This document shows, in pieces, positions 29,348-38,846 of a stretch of 60,045 nucleotides of DNA; the stretch's first letter is position 1, and the number at the start of each line of letters is the position of its first letter. This DNA comes from Motiliproteus sp. MSK22-1 (lineage in GTDB: Bacteria > Pseudomonadota > Gammaproteobacteria > Pseudomonadales > Balneatricaceae). The notes under the pieces are model-generated. The model worked only from the letters and a program-made list of their open reading frames with translations. It ran no database searches and had not been told where the DNA came from. Where the stretch lies: positions 1 through 60,045 of the forward strand of contig NZ_MIEQ01000039.1 in assembly GCF_001968815.1 (NCBI RefSeq), in the 5' to 3' direction. The translations under genes were made by a program, and so were the position numbers.

Positions 29348-30955
29348 ATGATACGTGTTTCAAATATTAAGTTGCCGCTTGACCATGATGAGCAAGCGTT
29401 GGTCAGCGCTATTTTAACCTGTTTAGAAATAACCTCTGAGCAACTGATAGCTTATGAAATACGTCGACGTGGATACGATGCTCGTAAAAAAAACAGCATC
29501 ACACTGATTTACACTCTCGATATAGAAACCCGGATTAATGATCAGCTGCTGGAAAAGTTTTCCGGTAGCCAATCTATTCGGGTCGCGCCTGATATGGAGT
29601 ATAAATTTGTTGCGCAGGCTCCTGCTGATCTACAGCAGCGTCCTGTCATCATAGGTTTTGGCCCCTGTGGTTTACTGGCTGGACTGGTGTTGGCGCAAAT
29701 GGGTTACAAACCGCTTATCCTTGAACGCGGGAAAGAAGTGCGGCAGCGGACCAAGGACACATTCGGATTCTGGCGTGAAAAAAAACTCAACACTGAATCC
29801 AATGTTCAGTTCGGTGAAGGTGGTGCCGGCACTTTCTCCGATGGCAAATTATCAACCCAGATAAAAGATCCTAAATTGTACGGCCGTAAGGTCTTATCGG
29901 AATTTGTTGAAGCCGGTGCGCCAGAAGAAATCATGTATGTCAGTAAACCCCATATTGGAACCTTTCGATTGGTGTCGATGGTGGAAAAAATGCGGGCAAA
30001 AATTATCGCCCTGGGGGGGGAAGTTCGGTTTGGTTCTCGCGTTGACGACATTCATGTTGAAGAGGGGCAGGTGACCGGCATCAGCCTGGCAAATGGTGAG
30101 ACGATCCGTTCACGGCATATTGTTCTGGCGATTGGTCATAGCGCCCGTGATACCTTTCAAATGTTATATGACAAAAATGTCCATATGGAAGCTAAACCTT
30201 TTTCGGTAGGGTTTCGAATTGAGCATGAACAATCTTTAATCGACAAAGCCCAGTTTGGCAAAAATGCTGGTCATCCCATTTTGGGATCTGCTGATTACAA
30301 ACTGGTACATCATTGCAAAAATGGACGCTCTGTTTACAGTTTTTGTATGTGCCCGGGGGGGACTGTCGTAGCAGCTACTTCCGAGGAACAGCGTGTCGTT
30401 ACTAATGGAATGAGTCAGTACTCACGACAGGAGCGTAACGCCAATAGCGCTATAGTGGTTGGAATTGACCCTTCGGATTACCCTGGAAACCCTTTGGCTG
30501 GTGTTGAATTTCAGCGTCAACTTGAAAGTAAAGCCTATCTGATGGGGGGAGAAAACTATGATGCCCCGGCCCAGAAAGTAGGAGATTTCCTGAAAGGGGA
30601 TCGTTCGGAAAAATTGGGTTCCGTTATTCCATCATTTAAGCCGGGCATTAAATTGACCAATCTTTCTGATGCATTGCCGGACTTTTGTATTGAAGCGATT
30701 CGCGAAGCAATCCCTGCCTTCAATAAGAAAATTAAAGGTTTTGCCAAAGATGATGCTTTGCTTACGGGGGTTGAAACTCGAACCTCGTCACCTGTTGTTA
30801 TCAAGCGGGGCGGTGACTTACAGAGTGTCAATACTCAAGGGTTATATCCAGCAGGTGAAGGAGCTGGTTATGCAGGTGGTATTATGTCGGCCGCTATTGA
30901 TGGTATTAAAATCGCTGAAGCTATTGCGTTGAGCATCAATGGCGATAGGGGATAA
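29348..30955 (+). CDS. FAD-dependent dehydrogenase (COG2509-like)
   Basis: The 535-residue protein has a small N-terminal domain (about 1-90) typical of this uncharacterised family. It then has an FAD-binding Rossmann motif, VIIGFGPCGLLAGL (about 100-113), followed by the ERGK adenine-ribose segment. NVQFGEGGAGTFSDGKL and the C-terminal YPAGEGAGYAGGI motif are family marks. The substrate is unknown. It is followed nine bases later by the DEAD-box helicase, so they probably form one transcript. Confidence 0.9.
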   Translation: MIRVSNIKLPLDHDEQALVSAILTCLEITSEQLIAYEIRRRGYDARKKNSITLIYTLDIETRINDQLLEKFSGSQSIRVAPDMEYKFVAQAPADLQQRPVIIGFGPCGLLAGLVLAQMGYKPLILERGKEVRQRTKDTFGFWREKKLNTESNVQFGEGGAGTFSDGKLSTQIKDPKLYGRKVLSEFVEAGAPEEIMYVSKPHIGTFRLVSMVEKMRAKIIALGGEVRFGSRVDDIHVEEGQVTGISLANGETIRSRHIVLAIGHSARDTFQMLYDKNVHMEAKPFSVGFRIEHEQSLIDKAQFGKNAGHPILGSADYKLVHHCKNGRSVYSFCMCPGGTVVAATSEEQRVVTNGMSQYSRQERNANSAIVVGIDPSDYPGNPLAGVEFQRQLESKAYLMGGENYDAPAQKVGDFLKGDRSEKLGSVIPSFKPGIKLTNLSDALPDFCIEAIREAIPAFNKKIKGFAKDDALLTGVETRTSSPVVIKRGGDLQSVNTQGLYPAGEGAGYAGGIMSAAIDGIKIAEAIALSINGDRG

Positions 30956-30964
30956 CACATTAAT

Positions 30965-32260
30965 ATGGATTTTTCCGAGTTAGGTCTTAATCCGCAGTTA
31001 TTAAAAGCCCTGTCGGAGAAAGGTTACACTGAACCGACCCCGATTCAAGCGGCTACTATACCGACAATATTGGAGCAGAAAGACATTATGGCCGGGGCTC
31101 AGACCGGTACCGGTAAAACGGCCGCGTTTGCCCTGCCTGTTTTGCAGCAGCTGAGTTGTTTGCCTGTTAATGCCGAAAAAATGGCGACGGAAAGTGCAGA
31201 TGCTGACATCAATGTTAATAGGTCAACTGTCTCAGATCATCCTGTCCGTGCTTTGGTGCTTACTCCCACTCGTGAACTGGCGCAACAGGTATATAGGAGC
31301 TTTGTCCATTATGGCAAGTACAGCCTCTTGCGATCAGCTCTGGTATACGGTGGTGCCAGTGTCAATACTCAGATCAAGGAGCTTGGCGAAGGGGTTGATA
31401 TTCTGGTGGCGACACCGGGGCGGTTGCTGGATTTAATCAGCAGGGGGGCGGTCAATTTAAGTCAGATTGAGCATTTGGTGTTCGATGAAGCAGACCGTAT
31501 GCTGGATATGGGCTTTATCATTGAGATCAAGCGGATTCTAAAATCAGTTCCCTCTGAACGTCAGACGCTGCTGTTCTCCGCGACCTTTGATCAGCAAGTG
31601 TTCGATCTGAGTAAGACCTTGTTAAGGTCGCCAGTTTTGATTGAGGTGGATGCGCGTAACACAGCAGCGATTCAGGTAGAGCAGATAGTCTATGCTGTGG
31701 ATGCTGATCGAAAGCGTGAACTGGTTTCTCATATGATTGGTGCACGTAACTGGCATCAGGTATTGATTTTTACCCGAACGAAACAGGGGGCCGATAATCT
31801 GGCCAGCGAGATGTGCAAGGATGGGCTGAAAACTCAATCGATCCACGGTGATAAATCTCAGGGAGCACGGGAAAGGGCACTGGAAGACTTCAGGCAAGGC
31901 CATATTAGAGCGCTTGTTGCGACTGACGTTGCGGCAAGGGGACTGGATATTGATCAGCTCAAATATGTAATCAACTATGAATTGCCGTTCAATGCCGAAG
32001 ACTATATCCATCGTATTGGTCGTACTGGTCGGGCTGGTGGTTCCGGGTTAGCGGTCTCATTGCTAAGTGCTGATGAAAACTACCTGTTAGAAGAAGTGGA
32101 AGCGATACTCGACACCAGTCTTCCTCAACAATGGCTACCTGGCTATGAGCCTGATTTTACCAAAGAGGTGAAACCTTCACGAAAAAATAGTCGCGCAGCT
32201 CAAAAGCAGAGAGCAAGAGATCGAGCCTTGGGTAAGAAACCGGCTAAGCGCAAGCGTTAA
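30965..32260 (+). CDS. RhlE-like DEAD-box RNA helicase
   Basis: An ATP-dependent RNA helicase, 431 residues. It has the Q motif (YTEPTPIQ), motif I AQTGTGKT, PTRELAQQ, TPGRLLD, DEAD at about 172-175, SAT, and the second RecA domain with ARGLDID and HRIGRTGR. The C-terminus is a short basic tail ending KRKR, as in RhlE-type proteins that act in ribosome assembly or RNA decay. There is an insertion of about 20 residues between motifs I and Ia. The gene follows the FAD dehydrogenase closely. Confidence 0.92.
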   Translation: MDFSELGLNPQLLKALSEKGYTEPTPIQAATIPTILEQKDIMAGAQTGTGKTAAFALPVLQQLSCLPVNAEKMATESADADINVNRSTVSDHPVRALVLTPTRELAQQVYRSFVHYGKYSLLRSALVYGGASVNTQIKELGEGVDILVATPGRLLDLISRGAVNLSQIEHLVFDEADRMLDMGFIIEIKRILKSVPSERQTLLFSATFDQQVFDLSKTLLRSPVLIEVDARNTAAIQVEQIVYAVDADRKRELVSHMIGARNWHQVLIFTRTKQGADNLASEMCKDGLKTQSIHGDKSQGARERALEDFRQGHIRALVATDVAARGLDIDQLKYVINYELPFNAEDYIHRIGRTGRAGGSGLAVSLLSADENYLLEEVEAILDTSLPQQWLPGYEPDFTKEVKPSRKNSRAAQKQRARDRALGKKPAKRKR

Positions 32261-32432
32261 TCAATCTATAAGTCTACCTAGATTAACGGCAAGCAGAATA
32301 AGATCCGGTTGTTTAAAACAGTGATTGCTTAAAACCGATCACTTACAACTGATCTTTTACATCTGATTTTTTACAACAACAGCGGCTAAATACAATCAGT
32401 AGCCCGATGATATCAGAAGGACAGATTACCCT

Positions 32433-32840
32433 ATGTATAGTGGAAAGTGTTTGTGTGGTGCCGTGTCTATCGACATAAACGGCCCTATCAGTGACATCAT
32501 TCATTGCCACTGTTCTCTTTGTCGAAAGTCCAGTGGAACGGCTTATGCGACTAACGGTTTTGTGCAAACCGCTCATTTTGAGATTGTGCAAGGCGCTGAG
32601 CGGCTGAGTACTTTCACTTTTAAGCCTGGACGCTTTCGGCATTTTTGTTCAGCTTGCGGTTCTCCGGTTTATAGTTCCAATGAGAGTGATCCCCGCCGTA
32701 TCCGCATACGGCTTGGTATTCTGGACTCAGAAATTGATGAGAAACCTCTTTCTCACAACTTTGTTTCCTCAAAAGCTGGCTGGGATGACCTCGATGCAGA
32801 CATACCAAGGTATGACGGATTTGAACCAGGGCGTAATTAA
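32433..32840 (+). CDS. GFA/CENP-V-like zinc protein
   Basis: A 135-residue cytosolic protein of the glutathione-dependent formaldehyde-activating enzyme (GFA) fold. Zinc ligands are visible in KCLCGAV, HCHCSLCRKSSG and HFCSACGSPVY. Most members have no proven GFA activity, so only the fold is assigned. AAGGA lies 11 bases upstream of ATG. Confidence 0.88.
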   Translation: MYSGKCLCGAVSIDINGPISDIIHCHCSLCRKSSGTAYATNGFVQTAHFEIVQGAERLSTFTFKPGRFRHFCSACGSPVYSSNESDPRRIRIRLGILDSEIDEKPLSHNFVSSKAGWDDLDADIPRYDGFEPGRN

Positions 32841-33010
32841 GTGAGTATGATCTTAGCTTTCTGAGGCTGAGTGATCTCAGGGCTCTTAATTTTAAAACCT
32901 ATAAAAAAATGCCTCTGTATAAAGGTCCTTTAGATAAGGGTTTCTGTAGTCAAGGATAGGGAAAATAGGGCTTATTGCTTAGGTTTTAGGGTATTGTAGA
33001 ATCTACAGAT

Positions 33011-33020
33011 GGGGGGGGGG
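33011..33020. repeat. Homopolymeric G10 tract upstream of the SPFH gene
   Basis: Ten consecutive G lie about 57 bases before the GTG start of the SPFH-domain gene, in the likely promoter or leader. Shorter G8 runs occur at 30013-30020 and 37967-37974. Confidence 0.9.
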
Positions 33021-33076
33021 CAGGTTTTCAGCGGGCTCTGAGGTCAAACCGGTATTTACAGTAGAGGGATAGAATA

Positions 33077-34231
33077 GTGAGCTTTTTTGACAAGTTAGGC
33101 GGCGAATTTATTGATATCGTCGAATGGACTGATGATAGCCGCGATACTATGGTCTATCGTTTTGAGCGGTATGAAAATGAGATAAAGATGGGAGCAAAGC
33201 TCATCGTTCGCGAGTCTCAGATCGCAGTTTTTATCGATAAGGGTCAAATTGCAGATATTTTTGAGCCCGGTAACTATGAGTTGGAAACCAGTAATCTTCC
33301 TGTTTTATCGACTTTAAAAGGCTGGAAATATGGCTTTCACAGTCCCTTTAAGGCAGAAGTCTATTTTGTAAATACCCGAAATTTTACCAATCTGAAATGG
33401 GGTACCAAGAATCCTGTTACTTTAAGAGATCCCGAGTTTGGGCCCCTAAGAATTCGCGCATTCGGCACCTACGCCATAAAGGTGAACAGCGCCGAGACTT
33501 TTATTAAAGAAATAGTGGGTACTGACGGCCATTTCACTACTGATGAAATAACTGATCAGCTAAGAAATCTGATTGTTTCCCGTTTTGCAGACATTATTGG
33601 TGAATCCAAGATACCGGTGTTGGATATGGCTGCCAACTATGATGAACTTGGCGAATATATTGGTAAGCAGATCCACCCTGATTTCCTGGCCTATGGTTTG
33701 GATGTTACTAAAATGCTGGTGGAAAACATTTCTTTGCCGCCTGCAGTAGAAGAGGTTCTGGACAAAAGAACGAGTATGGGAATTATTGGCAATCTTCACC
33801 AATATACCCAGTTCCAGACTGCCAACGCCATGGAAAAGGCCGCGGAAAATCCATCGGGGATGGCCGGCGGTGGAATGGGTATGGGGATGGGATTCGCTAT
33901 GGCGAATCAGATGGGACAAAGTATGCAAAATCAGTCTCAACCAAATGAATCCCAGTATCAGCAATCCCGATCAGGTGAGTCTCAGTCCAATCAAACAACC
34001 GCACCATCACCACCACCGTTCCCTCAGCAGAAAATGTTTCATGTTGCTGTTAATGGCCAATCGCAGGGGCCGATGGCTCTAAGTGAAATGAAATCGCTGG
34101 TAAGCAAAGGCTCACTAACCCGGGAATCTCTAGTATGGTGCGAGGGTATGAGCAATTGGGCGAAAGCAACAGAAGTGGACGAGGTGAAGTCGTTATTTGC
34201 CTCAATGCCGCCGCCTTTACCTCCGCAATAG
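33077..34231 (+). CDS. SPFH-domain protein with C-terminal GYF_2 domain
   Basis: The 384-residue product has an SPFH/virion-core-like domain (about 25-235), then a Gly/Met-rich hinge (about 260-282), a Gln/Ser/Asn/Pro linker, and a GYF_2 domain (about 321-372) with the VNGQSQGPMALSEM and WAKATE motifs. SPFH proteins form membrane-associated ring or scaffold assemblies; GYF_2 binds proline-rich peptides, and the protein itself ends PPPLPPQ. The start is GTG with AGAGGG upstream. The next gene encodes a zinc-ribbon membrane protein whose N-terminus is proline-rich (MPPIPPLPPE), which suggests the two interact. Confidence 0.85.
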   Translation: MSFFDKLGGEFIDIVEWTDDSRDTMVYRFERYENEIKMGAKLIVRESQIAVFIDKGQIADIFEPGNYELETSNLPVLSTLKGWKYGFHSPFKAEVYFVNTRNFTNLKWGTKNPVTLRDPEFGPLRIRAFGTYAIKVNSAETFIKEIVGTDGHFTTDEITDQLRNLIVSRFADIIGESKIPVLDMAANYDELGEYIGKQIHPDFLAYGLDVTKMLVENISLPPAVEEVLDKRTSMGIIGNLHQYTQFQTANAMEKAAENPSGMAGGGMGMGMGFAMANQMGQSMQNQSQPNESQYQQSRSGESQSNQTTAPSPPPFPQQKMFHVAVNGQSQGPMALSEMKSLVSKGSLTRESLVWCEGMSNWAKATEVDEVKSLFASMPPPLPPQ

Positions 34232-34435
34232 CCTGAAGAGGCTTGGTTCTGATGCCTTTTGTTTTGATGCTTTGAATCTGGCTAATATTCAGATGGGCCT
34301 TATGTGGGGTGACAGCAGAAAGTTGAAGTCATTATGGTTTCGCTTGCTACTTAACCCTCAGGTTGATCAAAGTCTTATCCCTAGCCACTGCATAGAGTGG
34401 CTGGGTTCACAGTATTTTTCCTGGAAGCCTCTAGT

Positions 34436-35611
34436 ATGCCACCGATACCTCCTCTTCCACCTGAACTGTCTCCGCAAGATAACCAGGGTGAACTGTCGGC
34501 ATCAGTTGAGACGGTTAGTTCCAGCGAATTTAAGTGTCGGCAATGTGGTGCCAAACTGACCTATAGCCCAGGAACCGAATCTCTGATCTGTGAGTATTGT
34601 GACCACAGAAATGATATTCCCCGCACTGAAGATGATATTGAAGAACTTGATTTCAATAGCTATTTAAAGGATGTGCTGCAGCAGGAATCGACAGAAGAAA
34701 GGCTGGTGGTTAAATGCGGTAATTGCGGGGCGGAAGCGACATCAGAAGCCAATATTGTTTCTCAAAACTGTTTGTTTTGTGACACGGAAATCGTGACTAC
34801 AGCGCAATCGGTCAAAGTATTGAAACCCCGTTCATTGCTGCCCTTTGCTATCACCCGTCAAACGGCAAAGCAGAAGTATACAGACTGGCTAAAAGATTTA
34901 TGGTTTGCGCCCAGTAGTCTTAAACGAAAAGCCCGATTAGATGTAGCTGTTAACGGTATTTACGTGCCCTACTGGACTTATGATTCGGATACACTGAGTT
35001 TTTACACCGGACAGCGAGGGATCTATTACTATGTGACGGAAACGAGAACCCGCACCAACTCTGATGGTGATAGGGAAACCTATACCACCCAGGTCAGGAA
35101 AACTCGCTGGTATTCTGTTTCTGGTACCGTCACCAATGAATTTGATGATGTTCTTGTTCTGGCCAGTGAATCGCTCCCCAAAAAATATGCAGAAGAATTG
35201 GAGCCCTGGGATCTGCATAATTTGGTCAGCTATAAAGATGATTATCTCAGTGGTTTTAAAGCCGAAAGCTATCATATTGATTTAGCTAAAGGGTTTGAGA
35301 ACGCCAAAGTGATTATGAGCGATACTATTCGAGAGACGATTAGGCGGCATATTGGTGGTGATGAACAGCGGATTTCCTCGGTAAAAACACAGCATAGCAA
35401 TGTTACTTTTAAACATATTCTATTACCCGTCTGGTTAAGTGCGTACCGGTTCCAGAAAAAAGTCTATCGTTTTATGGTTAATGCCAGAACCGGTGAGGTT
35501 CAGGGAGAAAGGCCCTGGAGTTGGGTCAAAATAACCCTTGCGGTATTAGTCGTTGTTGGTCTGGGTATAGGTGGCTACTTCGGCTATGAACACTTTCAGC
35601 AATTACCCTAG
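34436..35611 (+). CDS. Zinc-ribbon, C-terminally membrane-anchored protein
   Basis: The 391-residue product opens with a proline-rich stretch. Two zinc ribbons follow (Cys 34, 37, 52, 55 and 94, 97, 112, 115), then a conserved middle domain of unknown function with several WxY and YxY patterns, and one membrane helix near the C-terminus (about 365-385). The ATG at 34436 is preferred over an upstream GTG (34397) because GGAAG lies eight bases before it. It forms a pair with the SPFH/GYF gene. Similar proteins are sometimes mislabelled as primosomal protein N'; no helicase motifs are present. The last codons lie in a tandem repeat. Confidence 0.75.
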   Translation: MPPIPPLPPELSPQDNQGELSASVETVSSSEFKCRQCGAKLTYSPGTESLICEYCDHRNDIPRTEDDIEELDFNSYLKDVLQQESTEERLVVKCGNCGAEATSEANIVSQNCLFCDTEIVTTAQSVKVLKPRSLLPFAITRQTAKQKYTDWLKDLWFAPSSLKRKARLDVAVNGIYVPYWTYDSDTLSFYTGQRGIYYYVTETRTRTNSDGDRETYTTQVRKTRWYSVSGTVTNEFDDVLVLASESLPKKYAEELEPWDLHNLVSYKDDYLSGFKAESYHIDLAKGFENAKVIMSDTIRETIRRHIGGDEQRISSVKTQHSNVTFKHILLPVWLSAYRFQKKVYRFMVNARTGEVQGERPWSWVKITLAVLVVVGLGIGGYFGYEHFQQLP

Positions 35612-35648
35612 CTTCAACAATTACCCTAGCTTCAACAATTACCCGAGC
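35595..35648. repeat. Three tandem copies of an 18-bp unit across two convergent gene ends
   Basis: Units at 35595-35612, 35613-35630 and 35631-35648 share the sequence TTCAACAATTACCCTAGC with one substitution in the first and one in the third. The first contains the stop codon of the zinc-ribbon gene (plus strand) and the third contains the stop codon of the GGDEF-EAL gene (minus strand). Confidence 0.95.
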
Positions 35649-37723
35649 GGGGCTCTGGCTATGTTAGGCAAGGATGCGAAATAACGTGAAATTTCTGTAA
35701 TAGGTGCTGGGCGTGCGTAATAAAACCCTTGTACCATATTGCAGTTTTTTTGTTTAAGGAGCTGGGCTTGCTCCAGGTTCTCAACGCCCTCAGCGATCAC
35801 TTCTAAACCGAGTCCGTGTGCCATAGTAATGATCGTTTCAACTAACTTTCTGGTGTTGGTATCTATAATGGCTGCTCCAACAAAAGAGCGGTCTATTTTT
35901 AATGTGTGAAATATATACTTCTGAAGATAACCCAGCGAGGAGTATCCGGTTCCAAAATCATCAATTGATAGCCGTATCCCCATATCATTGATTTTTTTAA
36001 GATTAGTATCTGTTTCCGGGCTGTCATCCATCAATACCCGCTCTGTAATTTCCAGTTCAAGATTGTCTGTACAGAGTCCGCTCAAGTCTAGATGTCGTTT
36101 GACCGAATCTCCGAATCCAGCCTCTTGCAGTTGTTTTGGAGATACATTGATTGCTACTCGAAGTTGATAATCTAAACTTTTATTTAAGGCTGCAATCTCG
36201 GCGCAGGCTCTTTCAAGCACCCAGTCACCGATTTCCTGGAGCAGTCCCATATCTTCAGCGATTGGAATAAACTGGTCCGGTGCACGCAGACTCCCATTGG
36301 GTTGCTGCCAACGAATCAGAGCTTCCAAAGCAATCGGAATACCACTTTTGAGATCAAAAACAGGCTGATAATGAAGAACCAGTTCTCCGTGTTCTACTGC
36401 TCCCCGTAATTCTCGTTCTAGCTCAAGGCGCTTACTGAGTGCCTGGTTAATTTCCTCAGTAAAAAAGTGAAAGCAATTACGACCTGCTTCCTTCGCTTTG
36501 TACATAGCCAGATCTGCATTACGTAACAGTATCTGATGATCCTTTCCATCGAGAGGGTATAGCGATATTCCTACACTGGCAGTTACAAAGTGGTCTTGAT
36601 CTGCAATGTGAAAGTTTTCTGTGAACGCATTGATGATTCGTTCTGCAACCTGTAAGGCCAGTGATTTTTCACTGATTTCCGGCAAAATAATAACAAATTC
36701 ATCACCGCCAATTCGGGCCAGGGTGTCACACTCTCTCACGCAGGCTGTAAGCCGCTGCGCTGCTTGAACCAGCAGCTGGTCGCCGACCCCGTGGCCCATC
36801 GTATCGTTAACATTTTTAAATTGGTCCAGATCAATACAAAGCAGGGCGGTATAGCATTGATTGCGTTGAGCGGTGCTAATCGCATGATCAAGCCGGTCAA
36901 ACATGAGCACACGATTGGCTAACCCGGTCAGCAAATCGTAATGGGCCTGATATAACAACCTTTCTTCGTACTCCCGTTGTGCCGCTATATCATCTTCAAG
37001 TTTGGCGTTGACATCTTTCAGCTCATCGTATGCCTTTAACAGGTTTTGACACATGGCATTGTACGCTCTGACCATGGCGTCGAGTTCATCATCTTTATGG
37101 GGTTTACGCCTGTTGAGACTGAGCGTTGGTAATGCAGAATTAAAATTATAGGATCGAACATAGTTAGCGATAGTGGATAAATGCTGAGTTACCAGCCAAT
37201 TGAAGATGTACAAAATGAACATTGATACTAGGAATGTTTTTACACCCTGAGTCAGTAAAATGACAATTGCTTTGTTGAAAAGACGGTTATAAACGCCTGT
37301 GAAAGACGCTTCAACATACAGAGATCCTATATCCCGAACTACATCACCTTCTCTATAAGTGATTGTAAATACACGAGACAATGCTGCATTTTCTGATTTT
37401 TGACCAAAGGATACAGATATCGGCTCGGAAACGGCTAAGCCGTCCTCTTGTACGATAGCTGCTTTCATATCCGGTAAACGCAGGATACCTTCCAGTTGCA
37501 GCTTGAGCTGGGTGATATCCACATTCCAGAGCCCGGCTGCAATACTTGCCAGGTAACTTTCTTCAATTTCATCAAGGCGCTGTTCGATGGCGCTCACATC
37601 TTGTCTGTAGTCAAAGTACAGTTGTATTGCAGTGGATATTAGAGTCACAGCGGAACTGAAAAGAATAATCAGCGCAAGTAATCGAAGGCCGATGCCTTTT
37701 CTTAGCGATGAAAGAGGAATCAA
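35639..37723 (-). CDS. Membrane GGDEF-EAL protein (diguanylate cyclase/phosphodiesterase)
   Basis: The 694-residue product has two membrane helices (about 13-36 and 152-176) flanking a periplasmic sensor of about 115 residues. A short linker/coil (about 215-260), a GGDEF domain and an EAL domain follow. GGDEF is intact at 339-343 with the inhibitory I-site RECD at 330-333; the EAL motif is intact at 467-469, and the DFGTGYSS segment is present. Both making and breaking cyclic-di-GMP are therefore possible. The start codon is TTG. It is convergent with the zinc-ribbon gene. Confidence 0.93.
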   Translation of the reverse strand: MIPLSSLRKGIGLRLLALIILFSSAVTLISTAIQLYFDYRQDVSAIEQRLDEIEESYLASIAAGLWNVDITQLKLQLEGILRLPDMKAAIVQEDGLAVSEPISVSFGQKSENAALSRVFTITYREGDVVRDIGSLYVEASFTGVYNRLFNKAIVILLTQGVKTFLVSMFILYIFNWLVTQHLSTIANYVRSYNFNSALPTLSLNRRKPHKDDELDAMVRAYNAMCQNLLKAYDELKDVNAKLEDDIAAQREYEERLLYQAHYDLLTGLANRVLMFDRLDHAISTAQRNQCYTALLCIDLDQFKNVNDTMGHGVGDQLLVQAAQRLTACVRECDTLARIGGDEFVIILPEISEKSLALQVAERIINAFTENFHIADQDHFVTASVGISLYPLDGKDHQILLRNADLAMYKAKEAGRNCFHFFTEEINQALSKRLELERELRGAVEHGELVLHYQPVFDLKSGIPIALEALIRWQQPNGSLRAPDQFIPIAEDMGLLQEIGDWVLERACAEIAALNKSLDYQLRVAINVSPKQLQEAGFGDSVKRHLDLSGLCTDNLELEITERVLMDDSPETDTNLKKINDMGIRLSIDDFGTGYSSLGYLQKYIFHTLKIDRSFVGAAIIDTNTRKLVETIITMAHGLGLEVIAEGVENLEQAQLLKQKNCNMVQGFYYARPAPITEISRYFASLPNIARAPLG

Positions 37724-38126
37724 GTTTGGCGTCTCAACTCTAGTGACCTAGACCTGCTCATATCAACTCCTCTGATTGGCTTTCAATGGGGCCCCGTTAA
37801 CGGGTAGTTCGGTTATTTGGCAGCACCGCTAATTGGAAGTAACAATGGGCATTTAGAATAAAAGTCAATTGTTATAATACTACTTTGGTCGCGGTTTCAG
37901 TTCCAGCTTACTTGGATGAGTCTCTGAATAATCTGAATCGGTAAATGCTTCCAACTATTTGGTACTGGGGGGGGATTAAAGCCTGCTGATGACTCCCGAT
38001 GGATTTATTGGGTAAAGTTATTGTGCAAATTTTATCTGGTATGTTTGTTCAAACTCTCTTGGTCCTGTTGTAGGGACGTTACCTGATCGATGATAATCCC
38101 GGTCAGTGATACTCGGTAAGGAAATG
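37724..38126. other. Non-coding region with palindrome and possible promoter
   Basis: No gene is supported. It contains a perfect 12-bp palindrome CCCGTTAACGGG (37793-37804), a TATAAT box (37873-37878) without a convincing -35, and a G8 run (37967-37974). It lies between the divergent GGDEF-EAL and VOC genes and so should hold both promoters. Confidence 0.45.
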
Positions 38127-38804
38127 ATGAATACACAAATTGATCATCTTGTCATTGGTGCTGAGACTCTTGCTCAGGGCGTCAGCTACGTGCGAAAAAG
38201 CCTGGGGGTCGATATACCTGCTGGTGGTGTACATGTGAAGATGGGAACCCATAATCATCTGATGCAACTTGGGGATGATACTTTTCTCGAGGTGATTTCG
38301 CTTAACCCCGAGCTTGAATCACCTGAAAGGCCACGGTGGTATGGTTTGGATGATCCGTTTGTCAGACAACAACTCAGACTGCAACCTGCATTGCTGACCT
38401 GGGTGGTTAATACCCAGGATATCAGTGCCCTGATGAGGCAGGCAAATATCTCATTCGGTACGGTTGAGTCCGTGAGTCGCAATAATTTAGACTGGTATTT
38501 TGGTGTCCCTGATGATGGACGATTGCTGGCCGGAGGTATGCTTCCCTATGCCATGCAATGGCTAACGGAAATGCATCCGTCTAATCAGATGGCTGATCTT
38601 GGCTGCCGACTGCAGGGATTGGAGATTTACCATCCTCATCCTGCTTGGCTGTTATCGGTTCTGGAATCTATCGGGGCTGAAAAACTTATCGGAGTTCATG
38701 CGCTGGCGAGTGATCAGGTTCCTTATCTGGCAGCGAAAATCAGTACACCAAATGGGATAAAAACGTTATACAGTCTAGAAAATATGTTACGCAATTCGGT
38801 ATAG
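38127..38804 (+). CDS. VOC-superfamily (glyoxalase-like) protein
   Basis: The 226-residue product opens with DHLVIGAETLAQGVSYVRKSLGV and has GTHNHLMQLGDDTFLEVISL, the strand pattern of the vicinal oxygen chelate fold (glyoxalase-3-like type). Activity is unknown. The start is placed at the second of two adjacent ATG codons, four bases after AAGGA; a GTG at 38106 is an alternative. It is the first of three closely spaced plus-strand genes with the ATP-binding protein and RidA. Confidence 0.8.
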   Translation: MNTQIDHLVIGAETLAQGVSYVRKSLGVDIPAGGVHVKMGTHNHLMQLGDDTFLEVISLNPELESPERPRWYGLDDPFVRQQLRLQPALLTWVVNTQDISALMRQANISFGTVESVSRNNLDWYFGVPDDGRLLAGGMLPYAMQWLTEMHPSNQMADLGCRLQGLEIYHPHPAWLLSVLESIGAEKLIGVHALASDQVPYLAAKISTPNGIKTLYSLENMLRNSV

Positions 38805-38846
38805 CAGTTCTATTGCGTAGTTGGGAAACGACGATAGGAGTTGTAA

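Noticed and set aside
34436-35611. Primosomal protein N' or helicase
   Set aside because: Only the zinc ribbons resemble it. There are no helicase motifs, and a C-terminal membrane helix is present.
35595-35648. CRISPR-like short repeats
   Set aside because: The three copies are directly abutting with no spacers, and each overlaps gene ends; it is a simple tandem duplication. No other array or cas gene exists in the window.
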